64,000 bases of DNA from Kitasatospora sp. MMS16-BH015 (GCF_002943525.1 NZ_CP025394.1:4030001-4094000); one strand, 5' to 3'; shown: positions 43,044 to 51,015, counted from the stretch's first letter. Program-made: numbers and translations. The notes: generated by a model not told the origin, from the letters alone.

Positions 43044-44373
43044 GGTCGGGGTGCAGCGGGACGGATTCGTACACCGTGGTCAGCCGGCGCTCGGCGCCGA
43101 ACATGAAGGCGTACCAGGCGGCGCGCCGCTCGGCCTCGACCGGGTCGCCGGAGCCCGGCTCGGCGATCAACTGGCGGTTGTAGCGGCTGATCTCGGCCGT
43201 GCTCAGCGCCGGGGACATCGCGTGGTACGGGGTGTACATGGTGGGCCGCACCCGGGCGCCGACCTCGCGGGCGGTGGCCACCGTGCGGGCCACGCCGGCC
43301 GGGGTGGTGCCGGGCAGGCCGACGATCACGAAGGCGTTGAGCTCGATGCCGGCCTGCTCGCACCACCGGGCCACCGTCCGGAACCGGTCGTCCTCGATGT
43401 GCTTGGCCCGCGGCAGGGTGCCCTGGGCGTCGGTCTCCAGCGTCTCCAGGCCGACCGAGATCCGGACGCAGCCGGCCCGGCCCATCAGGGTGACGAGCTC
43501 CTCGGTCAGGTGGTGCACGGTGGTGGCGCACTTCCAGCGCGGCTGCACCGGCCCCTCGATGAACCGCTCGCAGAGCTCGCGCACCCAGCGCTTGTCCAGG
43601 GTGAACGTGGGTGCGTAGAACGCCACGTACTCGAAGGGCAGTTGGGCGTAGGCCTGCTCGATGTACTCGACCACCCGGTCGACCGAGAGCCGGCGCTCGC
43701 GCAGCCCGAAGATCGCTGGCACCTCGCAGAAGTCGCAGTTGACCGGGCAGCCCCGGGCGGCCGGCACCACCAGCTCGCGGCGGAAGGGGATGCCGCAGAA
43801 CTTGTGGTCGTCGTTGAAGTACAGCCGGTCGTGGGCCGCGTAGGGGATCTCGGCCACGTCCGGCAGCGTCCACTCCTCGGCGGGCAGCGTCTCGCCCACC
43901 TGGCGCGGCACGAGCCACTCGGTGCCGACCCGGACGGCCACGCCCGGCAGCGCCTCGGCCAGGCCGCCCTCGGCGACCGCGCTCACCACGTGCGCGACCC
44001 CGCACTCGTAGTCGCCGGACTGCACGATCGCGTCCAGGTCGTAGCGGGTGAAGTGGCCCGGGTTCATGCTGCTGAGCCGGCCGAAGGTGACCACCGTGCT
44101 CTGCGGCGACAACTCCCGCACGTAGGTGAGGAACCGCTCCAGGCCGTCCACCGCGTCGAAGTCGTTCATCACCGCGACGACCTGGTAGTCGCCCTGGAAG
44201 AGCAGGTCGCCGACGGCCTTCCAGTTCATGTTCAGCACCCCGGCGTCGACCACGTCCACCCGGCTCACCCGGGGGTCGCGGCGCAGGTGGCCGGCCGTCA
44301 TGAAAGCCGGGGTGTGGTGGCCGGCGTTGAAGTAACTCGGCACGTGCGGTGGCCAGATGACCAGAACTTTCAC
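43030..44373 (-). CDS. Radical SAM enzyme, NikJ/PolH-like
   Basis: 447 residues from GTG 44373 after AGGAG. The first 150 residues resemble a B12-binding fold (MKVLVIWPPHVPSYFNAG start), then the radical SAM cluster motif ARGCPVNCDFCEVP (CxxxCxxC), YVAFYAPTFTLD and CVRISVGLETLE. This architecture and the neighbouring enolpyruvyltransferase match NikJ/PolH, which use a 5'-deoxyadenosyl radical to close the bicyclic octosyl skeleton from the enolpyruvyl nucleotide. First gene of the minus-strand biosynthetic operon, divergent from its partner enzyme's gene. Confidence 0.88.
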   Translation of the reverse strand: MKVLVIWPPHVPSYFNAGHHTPAFMTAGHLRRDPRVSRVDVVDAGVLNMNWKAVGDLLFQGDYQVVAVMNDFDAVDGLERFLTYVRELSPQSTVVTFGRLSSMNPGHFTRYDLDAIVQSGDYECGVAHVVSAVAEGGLAEALPGVAVRVGTEWLVPRQVGETLPAEEWTLPDVAEIPYAAHDRLYFNDDHKFCGIPFRRELVVPAARGCPVNCDFCEVPAIFGLRERRLSVDRVVEYIEQAYAQLPFEYVAFYAPTFTLDKRWVRELCERFIEGPVQPRWKCATTVHHLTEELVTLMGRAGCVRISVGLETLETDAQGTLPRAKHIEDDRFRTVARWCEQAGIELNAFVIVGLPGTTPAGVARTVATAREVGARVRPTMYTPYHAMSPALSTAEISRYNRQLIAEPGSGDPVEAERRAAWYAFMFGAERRLTTVYESVPLHPDHVPA

Positions 44374-44550
44374 GGGGATCACTCCTGCGGTCGGGGCGGT
44401 CCGGACATGGTGGGCGCCGGTGGCGCGGCCACGGAAGCCGTGTTCCGCGCGGCGAAACCGTGCACAGACCGTGCCGCCGGGCCGCCCGTAGGGTGACGGC
44501 ACACCCTCACCCGCACTCCGCCGACCCAGCCCGCCGGAAGGACCCTTCGC
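44374..44550. promoter_or_regulatory. Divergent promoter region of the nucleoside locus
   Basis: 177 bases separate the divergently read radical SAM and enolpyruvyltransferase genes, the first two committed enzymes. Both must be driven from here, which suits joint control by the cluster regulators. I cannot assign a specific operator or -10/-35 element. Confidence 0.5.
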
Positions 44551-45960
44551 ATGCAGACCCACGCCCCCGCCGGCGCCGCCGCCCTCCTCGAACGCCCCGC
44601 GCCGCCCCGGCTGCCCGCCGACTGCTGGGAGGTCGAGCGCACCGGGCACCCGGCCGGGGCCGTGGTGCGGCCGGCCGGATTCAAGCACCTGCTCGTCCCG
44701 CTGCTCGCCGCCTCCTGCCTGGCCGAGCGGCCCTGGCGGATCACCAACGTGCCCGACATCGCCGACACCCGAGTGCTCGGCGCGGTGCTGCGCGAGGTGG
44801 GCGCCGAGGTGCACCACGACGCCGGGGCGCAGACCCTCACCGCGCACGGCGCCGGGGTGACCGGCCAGCACATCCCCGAGCACCTCTCGGGCCAGGTCCA
44901 CGGCGCGGTCTACCTGTTGCCCGCGCTGCTGGCCGCCACCGGCCGGGTGGCCTCGGGCTCGCACGGCGGCTGCTCGATCGGCGACGGCGCGCAGGGTCAG
45001 CGCCCGCTCGCCCACCTCGCGGCCGTGATGGAGCGGTTCGGCGCGCGGTGCCTGACCGGCCCCGGGCAGTTCGCCGCGACCGCGCCGGCCGACGGGCTGC
45101 GCGGCGCGGTGATCGACCTGGCCGAGTTCGCCGTCCGCGAGCCCGTCACCGGCACCCTGACCGGCCCGCACTACTCCGGCGCGACCAAGACCGCGCTGCT
45201 GCTCGGCGCCGTGGCCAAGGGCACCACCCTGCTGCGCAACCCGTACCCCAAGGCCGACGTGACCGAGCTCGCCCGCGCCCTCGGCGCGGCCGGGGTGCCG
45301 GTCCGGATCACCCCCGAGGAGATCGAGCTCCAGGGCCGGGGCGGCCCGCTCGGCGCGGCCGAACTGCGGCTGCCCTCCGACCTGATGGAGGTGCTCACCT
45401 ACGTCTCGCTGGCCGTCTGCCTCGACACCGAGACCCGGGTGCTGCTCGACCGTCCCGAGGCCGTCCGCGCGGGGCTGGCCCCCGAACTCGCCTGCCTGGA
45501 GCAGATGGGCGTACCGCTGAGCTGGGACGGCGAGCAGCTGCGGGTGCGGCCGGTGGACCGGGTCGCGCCGGTGGACGCGATCGCCGCCTCGCACCTGCTC
45601 TACAGCGACGCCCAGCCCCTGCTGGCCCCGGTGCTGCTGCGCGGCACCGGCCCCTCGCGGCTCACCGACACCGTCTGGGGCGCCAGGTTCGGCTACGCCG
45701 AGGGCCTGCGCCGGCTCGGCGCCGACCTCACCGTCGACGGCTCCCGCCTGCTCGTCCGCCCCAGCCGGCTGCGGCCGGTCGGCGGCGACCTGTACGGCGG
45801 CGACCTGCGCGCCGTGATGGCCCTGGTGCTCGGCGCCCTGGCCGCCGGCGGCCGCTACCGGGTGCACGGCGTGGGCCACTTGGCCCGCGGCTACGCCCAC
45901 CTGCCGGAGAAGCTCCGGCTGTTCGGCGCCGAGATCCTCGAGCCGGGGCCGAACGGCTGA
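44551..45960 (+). CDS. Enolpyruvyltransferase, NikO/MalO-like (EPSP synthase superfamily)
   Basis: 469 residues from ATG 44551 after GGAAGGAC. The EPSP-synthase/MurA pseudo-repeat is visible, with KHLLVPLLAASCLAE, THYSGATKTALLL-like GPHYSGATKTALLLGAVAKGTTLLRNPYPKADV in the second half and LYGGDLRAVMALVLGALAAGG near the end. NikO, of about the same size, adds enolpyruvate from PEP to the 3'-OH of UMP, and MalO prefers pseudouridine monophosphate. The linked TruD-like gene points to the MalO case. It is the first committed step of the octosyl pathway. Confidence 0.86.
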   Translation: MQTHAPAGAAALLERPAPPRLPADCWEVERTGHPAGAVVRPAGFKHLLVPLLAASCLAERPWRITNVPDIADTRVLGAVLREVGAEVHHDAGAQTLTAHGAGVTGQHIPEHLSGQVHGAVYLLPALLAATGRVASGSHGGCSIGDGAQGQRPLAHLAAVMERFGARCLTGPGQFAATAPADGLRGAVIDLAEFAVREPVTGTLTGPHYSGATKTALLLGAVAKGTTLLRNPYPKADVTELARALGAAGVPVRITPEEIELQGRGGPLGAAELRLPSDLMEVLTYVSLAVCLDTETRVLLDRPEAVRAGLAPELACLEQMGVPLSWDGEQLRVRPVDRVAPVDAIAASHLLYSDAQPLLAPVLLRGTGPSRLTDTVWGARFGYAEGLRRLGADLTVDGSRLLVRPSRLRPVGGDLYGGDLRAVMALVLGALAAGGRYRVHGVGHLARGYAHLPEKLRLFGAEILEPGPNG

Positions 45961-45970
45961 GCCCGACCTC

Positions 45971-46017
45971 GCAGGCCGGTGGCCCGGGAGCACGGCGCTC
46001 CCGGGCCACCGGCCTGC
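45971..46017. terminator. 20-bp stem terminator between convergent genes
   Basis: GCAGGCCGGTGGCCCGGGAG pairs perfectly with its partner at 45998-46017 around the loop CACGGCG, 10 bases after the enolpyruvyltransferase stop. Confidence 0.85.
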
Positions 46018-46034
46018 CCGAAGGCGCCCGTACA

Positions 46035-46072
46035 GAGCTGTGGCCCGCTCCGGTCGGAGCGGGCCACAGCTC
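46035..46072. terminator. 17-bp stem terminator between convergent genes
   Basis: GAGCTGTGGCCCGCTCC (46035-46051) pairs perfectly with 46056-46072 around GGTC. It directly follows the 20-bp hairpin and lies 14 bases beyond the stop of oxygenase C, so the pair insulates converging transcripts. Confidence 0.85.
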
Positions 46073-46086
46073 GATGCGGGGGTGGG

Positions 46087-46707
46087 TCAGCGCCACATCT
46101 CGACCTGCACGGTGTACCGGTACTCCGGCGCGGTCGGCGCGATCGGGGCCACCGCGTGCCAGGAGGCGTCGGAGCGGGCGAAGACCACCGAACGGCCGCC
46201 GCCGGGCACCACCGAGGCCACCGGCGGGGAGCCCGGCGAAGGGTCGGCGCGGACCTGGAAACTGCCGCCGTCCGCCTCGCACCACTCCTCGTTGAGGTAG
46301 AAGACGTGGGTGGCCCACTTGTCGGCCTTGTCGGTGTGCGGGGAGACACCGTCACCCGGGCCGAAGACGAAGACGCCCAGGTCGATCGGGCAGTCGGCGG
46401 TCTCGGCGCCGACCGCCTCCTCGACCCAGGCGCGGTACGCCCCGCCCAGCACCGACTCGGCCAACTCCCGCCACGCCGGGCCCGCTTGGGCAAGGCCGGG
46501 CAGCGGCTCACCCCGGGAGACCAGCGGCAGCACGTACATCCCGTACTGCTTGTCGCCGCCGGCGGCCCGCTCGATCCGGCGGAAGGCGTCCAGCTCCGGC
46601 AGGTCGGCGCGGAGCCGCGCCCGTGCACCGGCGGGCAGCAAGTCCTGGGCCAGGGCCCAGCGGTAGGGCTCGGTCCGGGTGTCGAGTGGGGCATCGAGCG
46701 AGAGCAT
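46087..46707 (-). CDS. 2-oxoglutarate/Fe(II) oxygenase, prolyl-hydroxylase-like (copy C)
   Basis: 206 residues from ATG 46707, five bases after AAGGAG. Iron ligands are in GVSPHTDKADKWATHVFYLN and DASWHAVAPI. It is more distant from copies A and B than they are from each other, with a shorter core and the motif GGDKQYGMYVLPLVSRG. It forms a pair with the SDR gene upstream (42 bases apart). One of the three oxygenases probably carries out the C8-to-C6 shortening of octosyl acid and the others later hydroxylations, but assignment is open. Confidence 0.8.
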   Translation of the reverse strand: MLSLDAPLDTRTEPYRWALAQDLLPAGARARLRADLPELDAFRRIERAAGGDKQYGMYVLPLVSRGEPLPGLAQAGPAWRELAESVLGGAYRAWVEEAVGAETADCPIDLGVFVFGPGDGVSPHTDKADKWATHVFYLNEEWCEADGGSFQVRADPSPGSPPVASVVPGGGRSVVFARSDASWHAVAPIAPTAPEYRYTVQVEMWR

Positions 46708-46749
46708 GGTGACTCCTTGGGCTACGGGGGCGGGGGGCAACGACCACGC

Positions 46750-47502
46750 TCACAGCGGTTGTTCGGGGACGCGCGGGCCGTGGCTGACGATCGGGGTGCC
46801 CTCGCTGCCGGGCTCGCGGCTGCGCAGGATCTGGAGCTCCTGGAAGGGCTCGGTCTGCTCGCGGGTGGCCCGCCAGATGATCCCGGCCACCTCGGCCGGG
46901 TCCATCATGGTGCCGAAGTCGAGCTCCAGACCGGTGTGGAAGTCGGGCACGGCGAGCCCGCCCGGGTTGATCACGGTGACCCGGTTGGCTGGGTCGGCGG
47001 CCACCAACTCCGGTACCAGGCTGCGGCTCACGTGGGCCTGGGCGGCCTTCAGCGCGCAGTACAGCGACTCGTTCTCGCGCCGGCGCCAGCCGGAGGAGGA
47101 GGCGATGGTGATCAGGTGCACGCTGGACGGCGCGGTGCTCAGCACCCGGCGCAGCAGCCGCAGCGGGCCGGTGAGCAGCAGACTGGTGAGGCCCTCGATC
47201 TCCGCGTCGGTGGTCTCCACCAGCGGCTTCTTCAGGAAGGCCCCGGCCACCCAGAACAGATAGAGCGGGCCGGGCAGTTCGAGGTCGGCGGCGTCGACGC
47301 TGGCGGGGTCGGTCAGGTCGAGCTCGCGCAGGGTCAGGCCGGCGGTCTCGGCCGCGTCCAGGGTGTGCACGGAGCGGCCGTAGACGTAGGTGTCCAACCC
47401 GGCTTCCCGTGCCTGCAGGGCGAGTTGGCGACCCAAGCCGCGGGTGCCGCCGATGACGGCGGCCACCGGGGCGGCGGGGGCGGGCGGGGTGACGGCGTTC
47501 AC
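46750..47502 (-). CDS. Short-chain dehydrogenase/reductase
   Basis: 250 residues from GTG 47502 after GAGGACC. The Rossmann motif AVIGGTRGLGRQ, catalytic Ser in TIASSSGW and YCALKAA (YxxxK) are present, so it should be active with NAD(P). It would oxidise or reduce an alcohol/ketone on a sugar intermediate; the bicyclic ring of malayamycin-type products would need such adjustments. Coupled by a four-base overlap to a short upstream frame. Confidence 0.85.
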   Translation of the reverse strand: MNAVTPPAPAAPVAAVIGGTRGLGRQLALQAREAGLDTYVYGRSVHTLDAAETAGLTLRELDLTDPASVDAADLELPGPLYLFWVAGAFLKKPLVETTDAEIEGLTSLLLTGPLRLLRRVLSTAPSSVHLITIASSSGWRRRENESLYCALKAAQAHVSRSLVPELVAADPANRVTVINPGGLAVPDFHTGLELDFGTMMDPAEVAGIIWRATREQTEPFQELQILRSREPGSEGTPIVSHGPRVPEQPL

Positions 47503-47615
47503 GGGCGGTCCTCGGGGTCGGGGGCGAACTCCAGCAGCAGGAAGGGCGGCCGGTCGGCGAGGCGCTGGTGGCCCAGGGCGGACAGGGCCCTCGCCTCCGC
47601 ACTCGGCCCGCCCAC
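47499..47615 (-). CDS. Short 38-codon frame coupled to the SDR gene
   Basis: GTG 47615 to TGA 47499, the TGA overlapping the SDR GTG by four bases. Nearly every third base is G or C. The peptide has a charged start and the stretch LADRPPFLLLEFAPDPEDRP. GGGGG lies upstream as a weak ribosome site. It may be a leader peptide driving SDR translation, a small protein, or the 3' remnant of a lost gene. No family recognised. Confidence 0.45.
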   Translation of the reverse strand: MGGPSAEARALSALGHQRLADRPPFLLLEFAPDPEDRP

Positions 47616-47755
47616 CTTAGGAGCGCCCCCGGCCGGTCACGAGGAGCTGTTCCAGGGCGCGGAACACCGGGTGCGGACGACCCGGCCGCCGGTTCAGGAT
47701 GGCGCGACACCGGCATCGGAGGCCGGGACGAACTCGCCTACCGAGAGGGGCACTT

Positions 47756-48940
47756 GTGTCAGCCGAGCGATGGAGCGGCGCACCCGGCACCGACGGCTTC
47801 ACCCTGTCGCGGTGGGGCGCCCGGGTATCCGTCGACAGCGACCTGCCGGGGCTGAACGGCCTGATCGGCGGCCTGCTCGACCCGTACTTCCCGATCACCC
47901 CGGGCATCGAGGACGGCGCCGATGCCACGGCCGTGCGGGTCACCGTCCGCCGCACCGACCGGCTGCCGGTCGACCCGGACGACCTGGCGGCCGTCCCGCG
48001 CAGCCCGCAGCTCTGGCTGGACGAGAAGGGCCCCCGGTTCGTGGTGCTCGACCACCGCCCGGACCGGGCCGTGCTGCTGCGCGACAACGAGGCCGACAGC
48101 GACCCGGTGCTGATCACCGCCACCCCGCCCGGCCGGCTGCGGATCGACGTCACCGACGACGGCCCGGGCACCCGGCGCGCGGTGGTCCGGCTGCTCACCT
48201 TCCTGCTCTGCGGCCAACTGCACGCCGCCGGTGTGCCCGTGCTGCACGGCTCGGCGGTGGCCCGGAACGGGCAGGCCGTGCTGATCGCCGGCCCCACCAA
48301 CGCGGGCAAGTCCACCCTGGCCTTCCTCGCCGCCACCCTGGGCGGCTGGGACTTCGTCTCGGACGACTCGCTGCTGGCCTGGCGGGACGGCCCCGAAGGC
48401 GCCCTGCGGGTCAGCGGGATGCCCCGGCGGATGGGCATCAGCGTCGGCAGCCTGCTCACCCACCCGGCCCGGGCCGCCTTCGAGCGCCACCCGCTGCGCC
48501 GCTACGACGGCACCCCGATCGGGGCGCTGCCCAGCTCGCCCGCGGACGCCTGGTCCCGGGAGACCCGGGTCCGGCTGTACTGCGACGTGGACGAGTTCGC
48601 CGCCGTCACCGGCGTCGCCCTGGAGCAGAACGCCACCCCGGTCGCCGTGGTGCTGCCCACCGCCGACCCGACCGTCTCCGGCTGGCGGATCGAGCCGGCC
48701 GAGGACGCGGACCCGCTGGAGCTGCACCCCACCGAGGGCCGCAACCTGCGGCACTACGTGGACTACCTCCACCTGCTGCCGCCCCGCGAGGCCGACGCGC
48801 GGGCCCGGGCCGAGGTGCTGGACGGGCTGCGCCGGCTGCCGCGGGTCCGGGTCCGCTACGGTCCGGACGTGAACGCCGACTTCCCCCGGTTCTGGGACGA
48901 GGTCACCGCCGCGCTGGGCCTGGCGGCGGTCCCGGCATGA
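47756..48940 (+). CDS. HPr-kinase-like P-loop protein
   Basis: 394 residues from GTG 47756, with GAGAGGGG just upstream. The C-terminal two thirds resemble the HPr kinase/phosphorylase catalytic fold: PVLHGSAVA, Walker A AGPTNAGKSTLAF and DFVSDDSLLAW. HPr itself is not nearby. Such kinase-like proteins recur in peptide-modification loci with NTP_transf_5 proteins. Nikkomycin/polyoxin assembly needs a cryptic 2'-phosphorylation, so this protein or the adenylate-kinase-like one could do it. Overlaps the phosphatase gene (ATGA), which supports a paired kinase/phosphatase role. Confidence 0.75.
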   Translation: MSAERWSGAPGTDGFTLSRWGARVSVDSDLPGLNGLIGGLLDPYFPITPGIEDGADATAVRVTVRRTDRLPVDPDDLAAVPRSPQLWLDEKGPRFVVLDHRPDRAVLLRDNEADSDPVLITATPPGRLRIDVTDDGPGTRRAVVRLLTFLLCGQLHAAGVPVLHGSAVARNGQAVLIAGPTNAGKSTLAFLAATLGGWDFVSDDSLLAWRDGPEGALRVSGMPRRMGISVGSLLTHPARAAFERHPLRRYDGTPIGALPSSPADAWSRETRVRLYCDVDEFAAVTGVALEQNATPVAVVLPTADPTVSGWRIEPAEDADPLELHPTEGRNLRHYVDYLHLLPPREADARARAEVLDGLRRLPRVRVRYGPDVNADFPRFWDEVTAALGLAAVPA

Positions 48941-49668
48941 CGGCGACCACCACCCCGGGCGTCAACTTCCGCCCCGTCCGGGCCACCGGCCTGCGGCCGG
49001 GCCGCCTGCTGCGCAGCGCCGACGTGACCGCCTTCACCGAGCGGGACGCCGCCGAGCTGCGCGACCGGTACGGCATCCGGACGGTGATCGACCTGCGCAC
49101 GCCCCGGGAGTCCGACCGCTACGGCGTGCCGCAGGCCCTGATCGACGCGGGCATCCGCTGGGTCCAGGCCCCCGTCACCGGCTACGCCAGCACCCCGATC
49201 GACAAGCCGCGCCCGACCTCGCAGGACGTGGTCCGCTACTACCACGGCATGCTCGCCGAGGCCGACCCCGCCTGCTGGCGCGAGCTCTTCCACCAGCTGG
49301 CCGAGGCCGCCGCCGAGCCCTTCCTGGTCTGCTGCCACTGCGGCAAGGACCGCACCGGCGTGGTGGTCGCCGCCCTGCTCGAACTGGCCGGCTGCCCGGC
49401 CGGGGAGATCGCCCTCGACTACGGCGCGAGCGCCGTCGACCTGGTCGCCCAGGTCGACCGCTTCGCCGACAAGTGGACCCGCCGGGGGCACACCCGCGAG
49501 GACTACCTGACCCGGATGCGGACCGCACCCGAGACCCTGGCCGACTGGCTGGGCGAAGTACGGGAGCAGCGCGGCGGCCTGGTGCCCTTCCTGCGCGAGC
49601 GCGGCGTGGCCGAGGCCGATCTGGCCCGACTGCGGCGTGAACTGACGGACGGCGGGGAGCAGCGGTGA
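48937..49668 (+). CDS. Tyrosine-phosphatase-family phosphatase (NikL/PolJ-like)
   Basis: 243 residues from ATG 48937. The dual-specificity-type signature reads CCHCGKDRTG, giving C-x5-R with an extra Cys, and VIDLRTPRESDRYG and VPQ..RWVQAPVTG upstream fit the Y_phosphatase3 group. In nikkomycin/polyoxin clusters the homologous phosphatase removes phosphate from octosyl-acid phosphate intermediates, not from proteins. Tight coupling to the kinase-like and FemAB-like genes supports a pathway role. Confidence 0.87.
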   Translation: MTATTTPGVNFRPVRATGLRPGRLLRSADVTAFTERDAAELRDRYGIRTVIDLRTPRESDRYGVPQALIDAGIRWVQAPVTGYASTPIDKPRPTSQDVVRYYHGMLAEADPACWRELFHQLAEAAAEPFLVCCHCGKDRTGVVVAALLELAGCPAGEIALDYGASAVDLVAQVDRFADKWTRRGHTREDYLTRMRTAPETLADWLGEVREQRGGLVPFLRERGVAEADLARLRRELTDGGEQR

Positions 49669-50798
49669 CGGCCGGCCCGGCAGCAGCGGCGACGGCCCGC
49701 ACCGCGTCGGCCACCCCGCAGGCGGTCCAGGCCGGCACCGCACCGACCACCCCCCAGGCGGTCCAGGCCGACACGGCACCGACCGCGCCGCAGGCCTGCA
49801 CCGCACCAACCACCCCGCAGCCCGGCGGCGCAGCCGGCCCGCAACCGCTGGTCGAGCCGCTGCCCCGGGAGGTGTGGCGGCGGGCGCTGGCCGAGGACCC
49901 GCTGGCGCTGGTGACGCAGACGCCCGGGTGGCTGGACGCGATCCTCGACACCGGGGAGTACCGGGAGGCCGGGCGCTGGTACCGGTGGGCCGACGGGCGG
50001 GAGCTGGCGCTGCCGATGGTGCGGCCGGCGGACGGCCGGGGCGGGGCGCTCGGGTGGCCCAAGGAGTGGGGGATCGGTGGGGTGGTGGCACCGGGGCGGC
50101 CGGTCACGGCGGCCGAGGCGCGGGCGGTGTTCGCGGACCTCGGGCGGCTGGACGGCCCGGCGGTGCTGCGGCCGAGCCCGCTGACGGACGGGGTCTGGCG
50201 GGCGGCGGCCCCCGCCGGGGCCGGGCTCACCCCGCGCGTGACGTACATCGTGGACCTGACCGGCGGCTTCGACACCGTCTGGCGGGAACGGTTCGCCGGG
50301 CGGGTCCGCACCCAGGTCCGCAAGGCCGAGTGGGCCGGACTGAGCGTGGTGCGCGGCAACGACCCGAGGCTGCTGGCCGACTTCGACCACCTCTACCGGC
50401 TCTCGGTGCGCCGCTGGGCCGACCAGGAGGGCACCGACCACGCCACCGCGCTGGCCCTGGCCGACCGCACCAACCCGTACCGCAACTTCGCCGCCGTCGC
50501 CCACCGGCTCGGCGCGGGCTGCGAGCTCTGGCTGGCCTACCTCGCGGGCGAGCCGGTGGCCGGCCTGGTCACGCTGCTGCACGGCCGGCACGCCAAGTAC
50601 TGGCGCGGCGCGATGGACAAGCCCGCCGCCGCCGCGACCGGTGCCCCCACCCTGCTGCAGGCGCTCGCCCTCCGGGCGGCCTGCGAGCGCGGCTGCCAGT
50701 GGTACCACATGGGCGACAGCCGGGCGGGCGACGCGGTCTCCCGGTTCAAGCTCGGCTTCGGCGCCACCGCCCACCCCGGCGCGATCTACGCCCTCTGA
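49665..50798 (+). CDS. FemAB/BioF2-like GNAT-fold transferase
   Basis: 377 residues from GTG 49665, overlapping the phosphatase stop. A low-complexity head of about 60 residues repeats TPQAVQAxTAPT. The rest fits the Acetyltransf_6/FemAB fold: RVRTQVRKAEWAGLSVV, ADFDHLYRLSVRRWA, GEPVAGLVTLLHGRHAKYWRGAMD and HMGDSRAGDAVSRFKLGFGA. FemAB relatives form amide bonds with aminoacyl-tRNA, for example in peptidoglycan and in pacidamycin assembly. No ATP-grasp ligase of the NikS/PolG type occurs here, so this may attach an amino acid or peptide to the nucleoside amine. Confidence 0.75.
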   Translation: MTAGPAAAATARTASATPQAVQAGTAPTTPQAVQADTAPTAPQACTAPTTPQPGGAAGPQPLVEPLPREVWRRALAEDPLALVTQTPGWLDAILDTGEYREAGRWYRWADGRELALPMVRPADGRGGALGWPKEWGIGGVVAPGRPVTAAEARAVFADLGRLDGPAVLRPSPLTDGVWRAAAPAGAGLTPRVTYIVDLTGGFDTVWRERFAGRVRTQVRKAEWAGLSVVRGNDPRLLADFDHLYRLSVRRWADQEGTDHATALALADRTNPYRNFAAVAHRLGAGCELWLAYLAGEPVAGLVTLLHGRHAKYWRGAMDKPAAAATGAPTLLQALALRAACERGCQWYHMGDSRAGDAVSRFKLGFGATAHPGAIYAL

Positions 50799-51015
50799 CC
50801 AGCCGCCGCCCGCGGCCGCCGACCGGCCGCGATCCACGCGCGGTGACCACCTCCGAGCTGCACCGACACCGCCGGCCCCGGGCCGAAGATCCTGCGTTGA
50901 TCAGCCGTTGACCGGCCCCTGGCACCGTTCCTCACGGAGGAGCCCGGGCCGAACGCCCGGCCCCCGACGACGGCCGGCCCATCGGCCGGGGAGACAGGAC
51001 CGGGAGGAGCAGATC

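Noticed and set aside
45979..49668. 1229-codon plus-strand frame that would fuse a large protein to the phosphatase
   Set aside because: Only the last part (from 48937) matches a protein family. The rest is antisense to oxygenase C and SDR or out of frame with the HPr-kinase-like gene.
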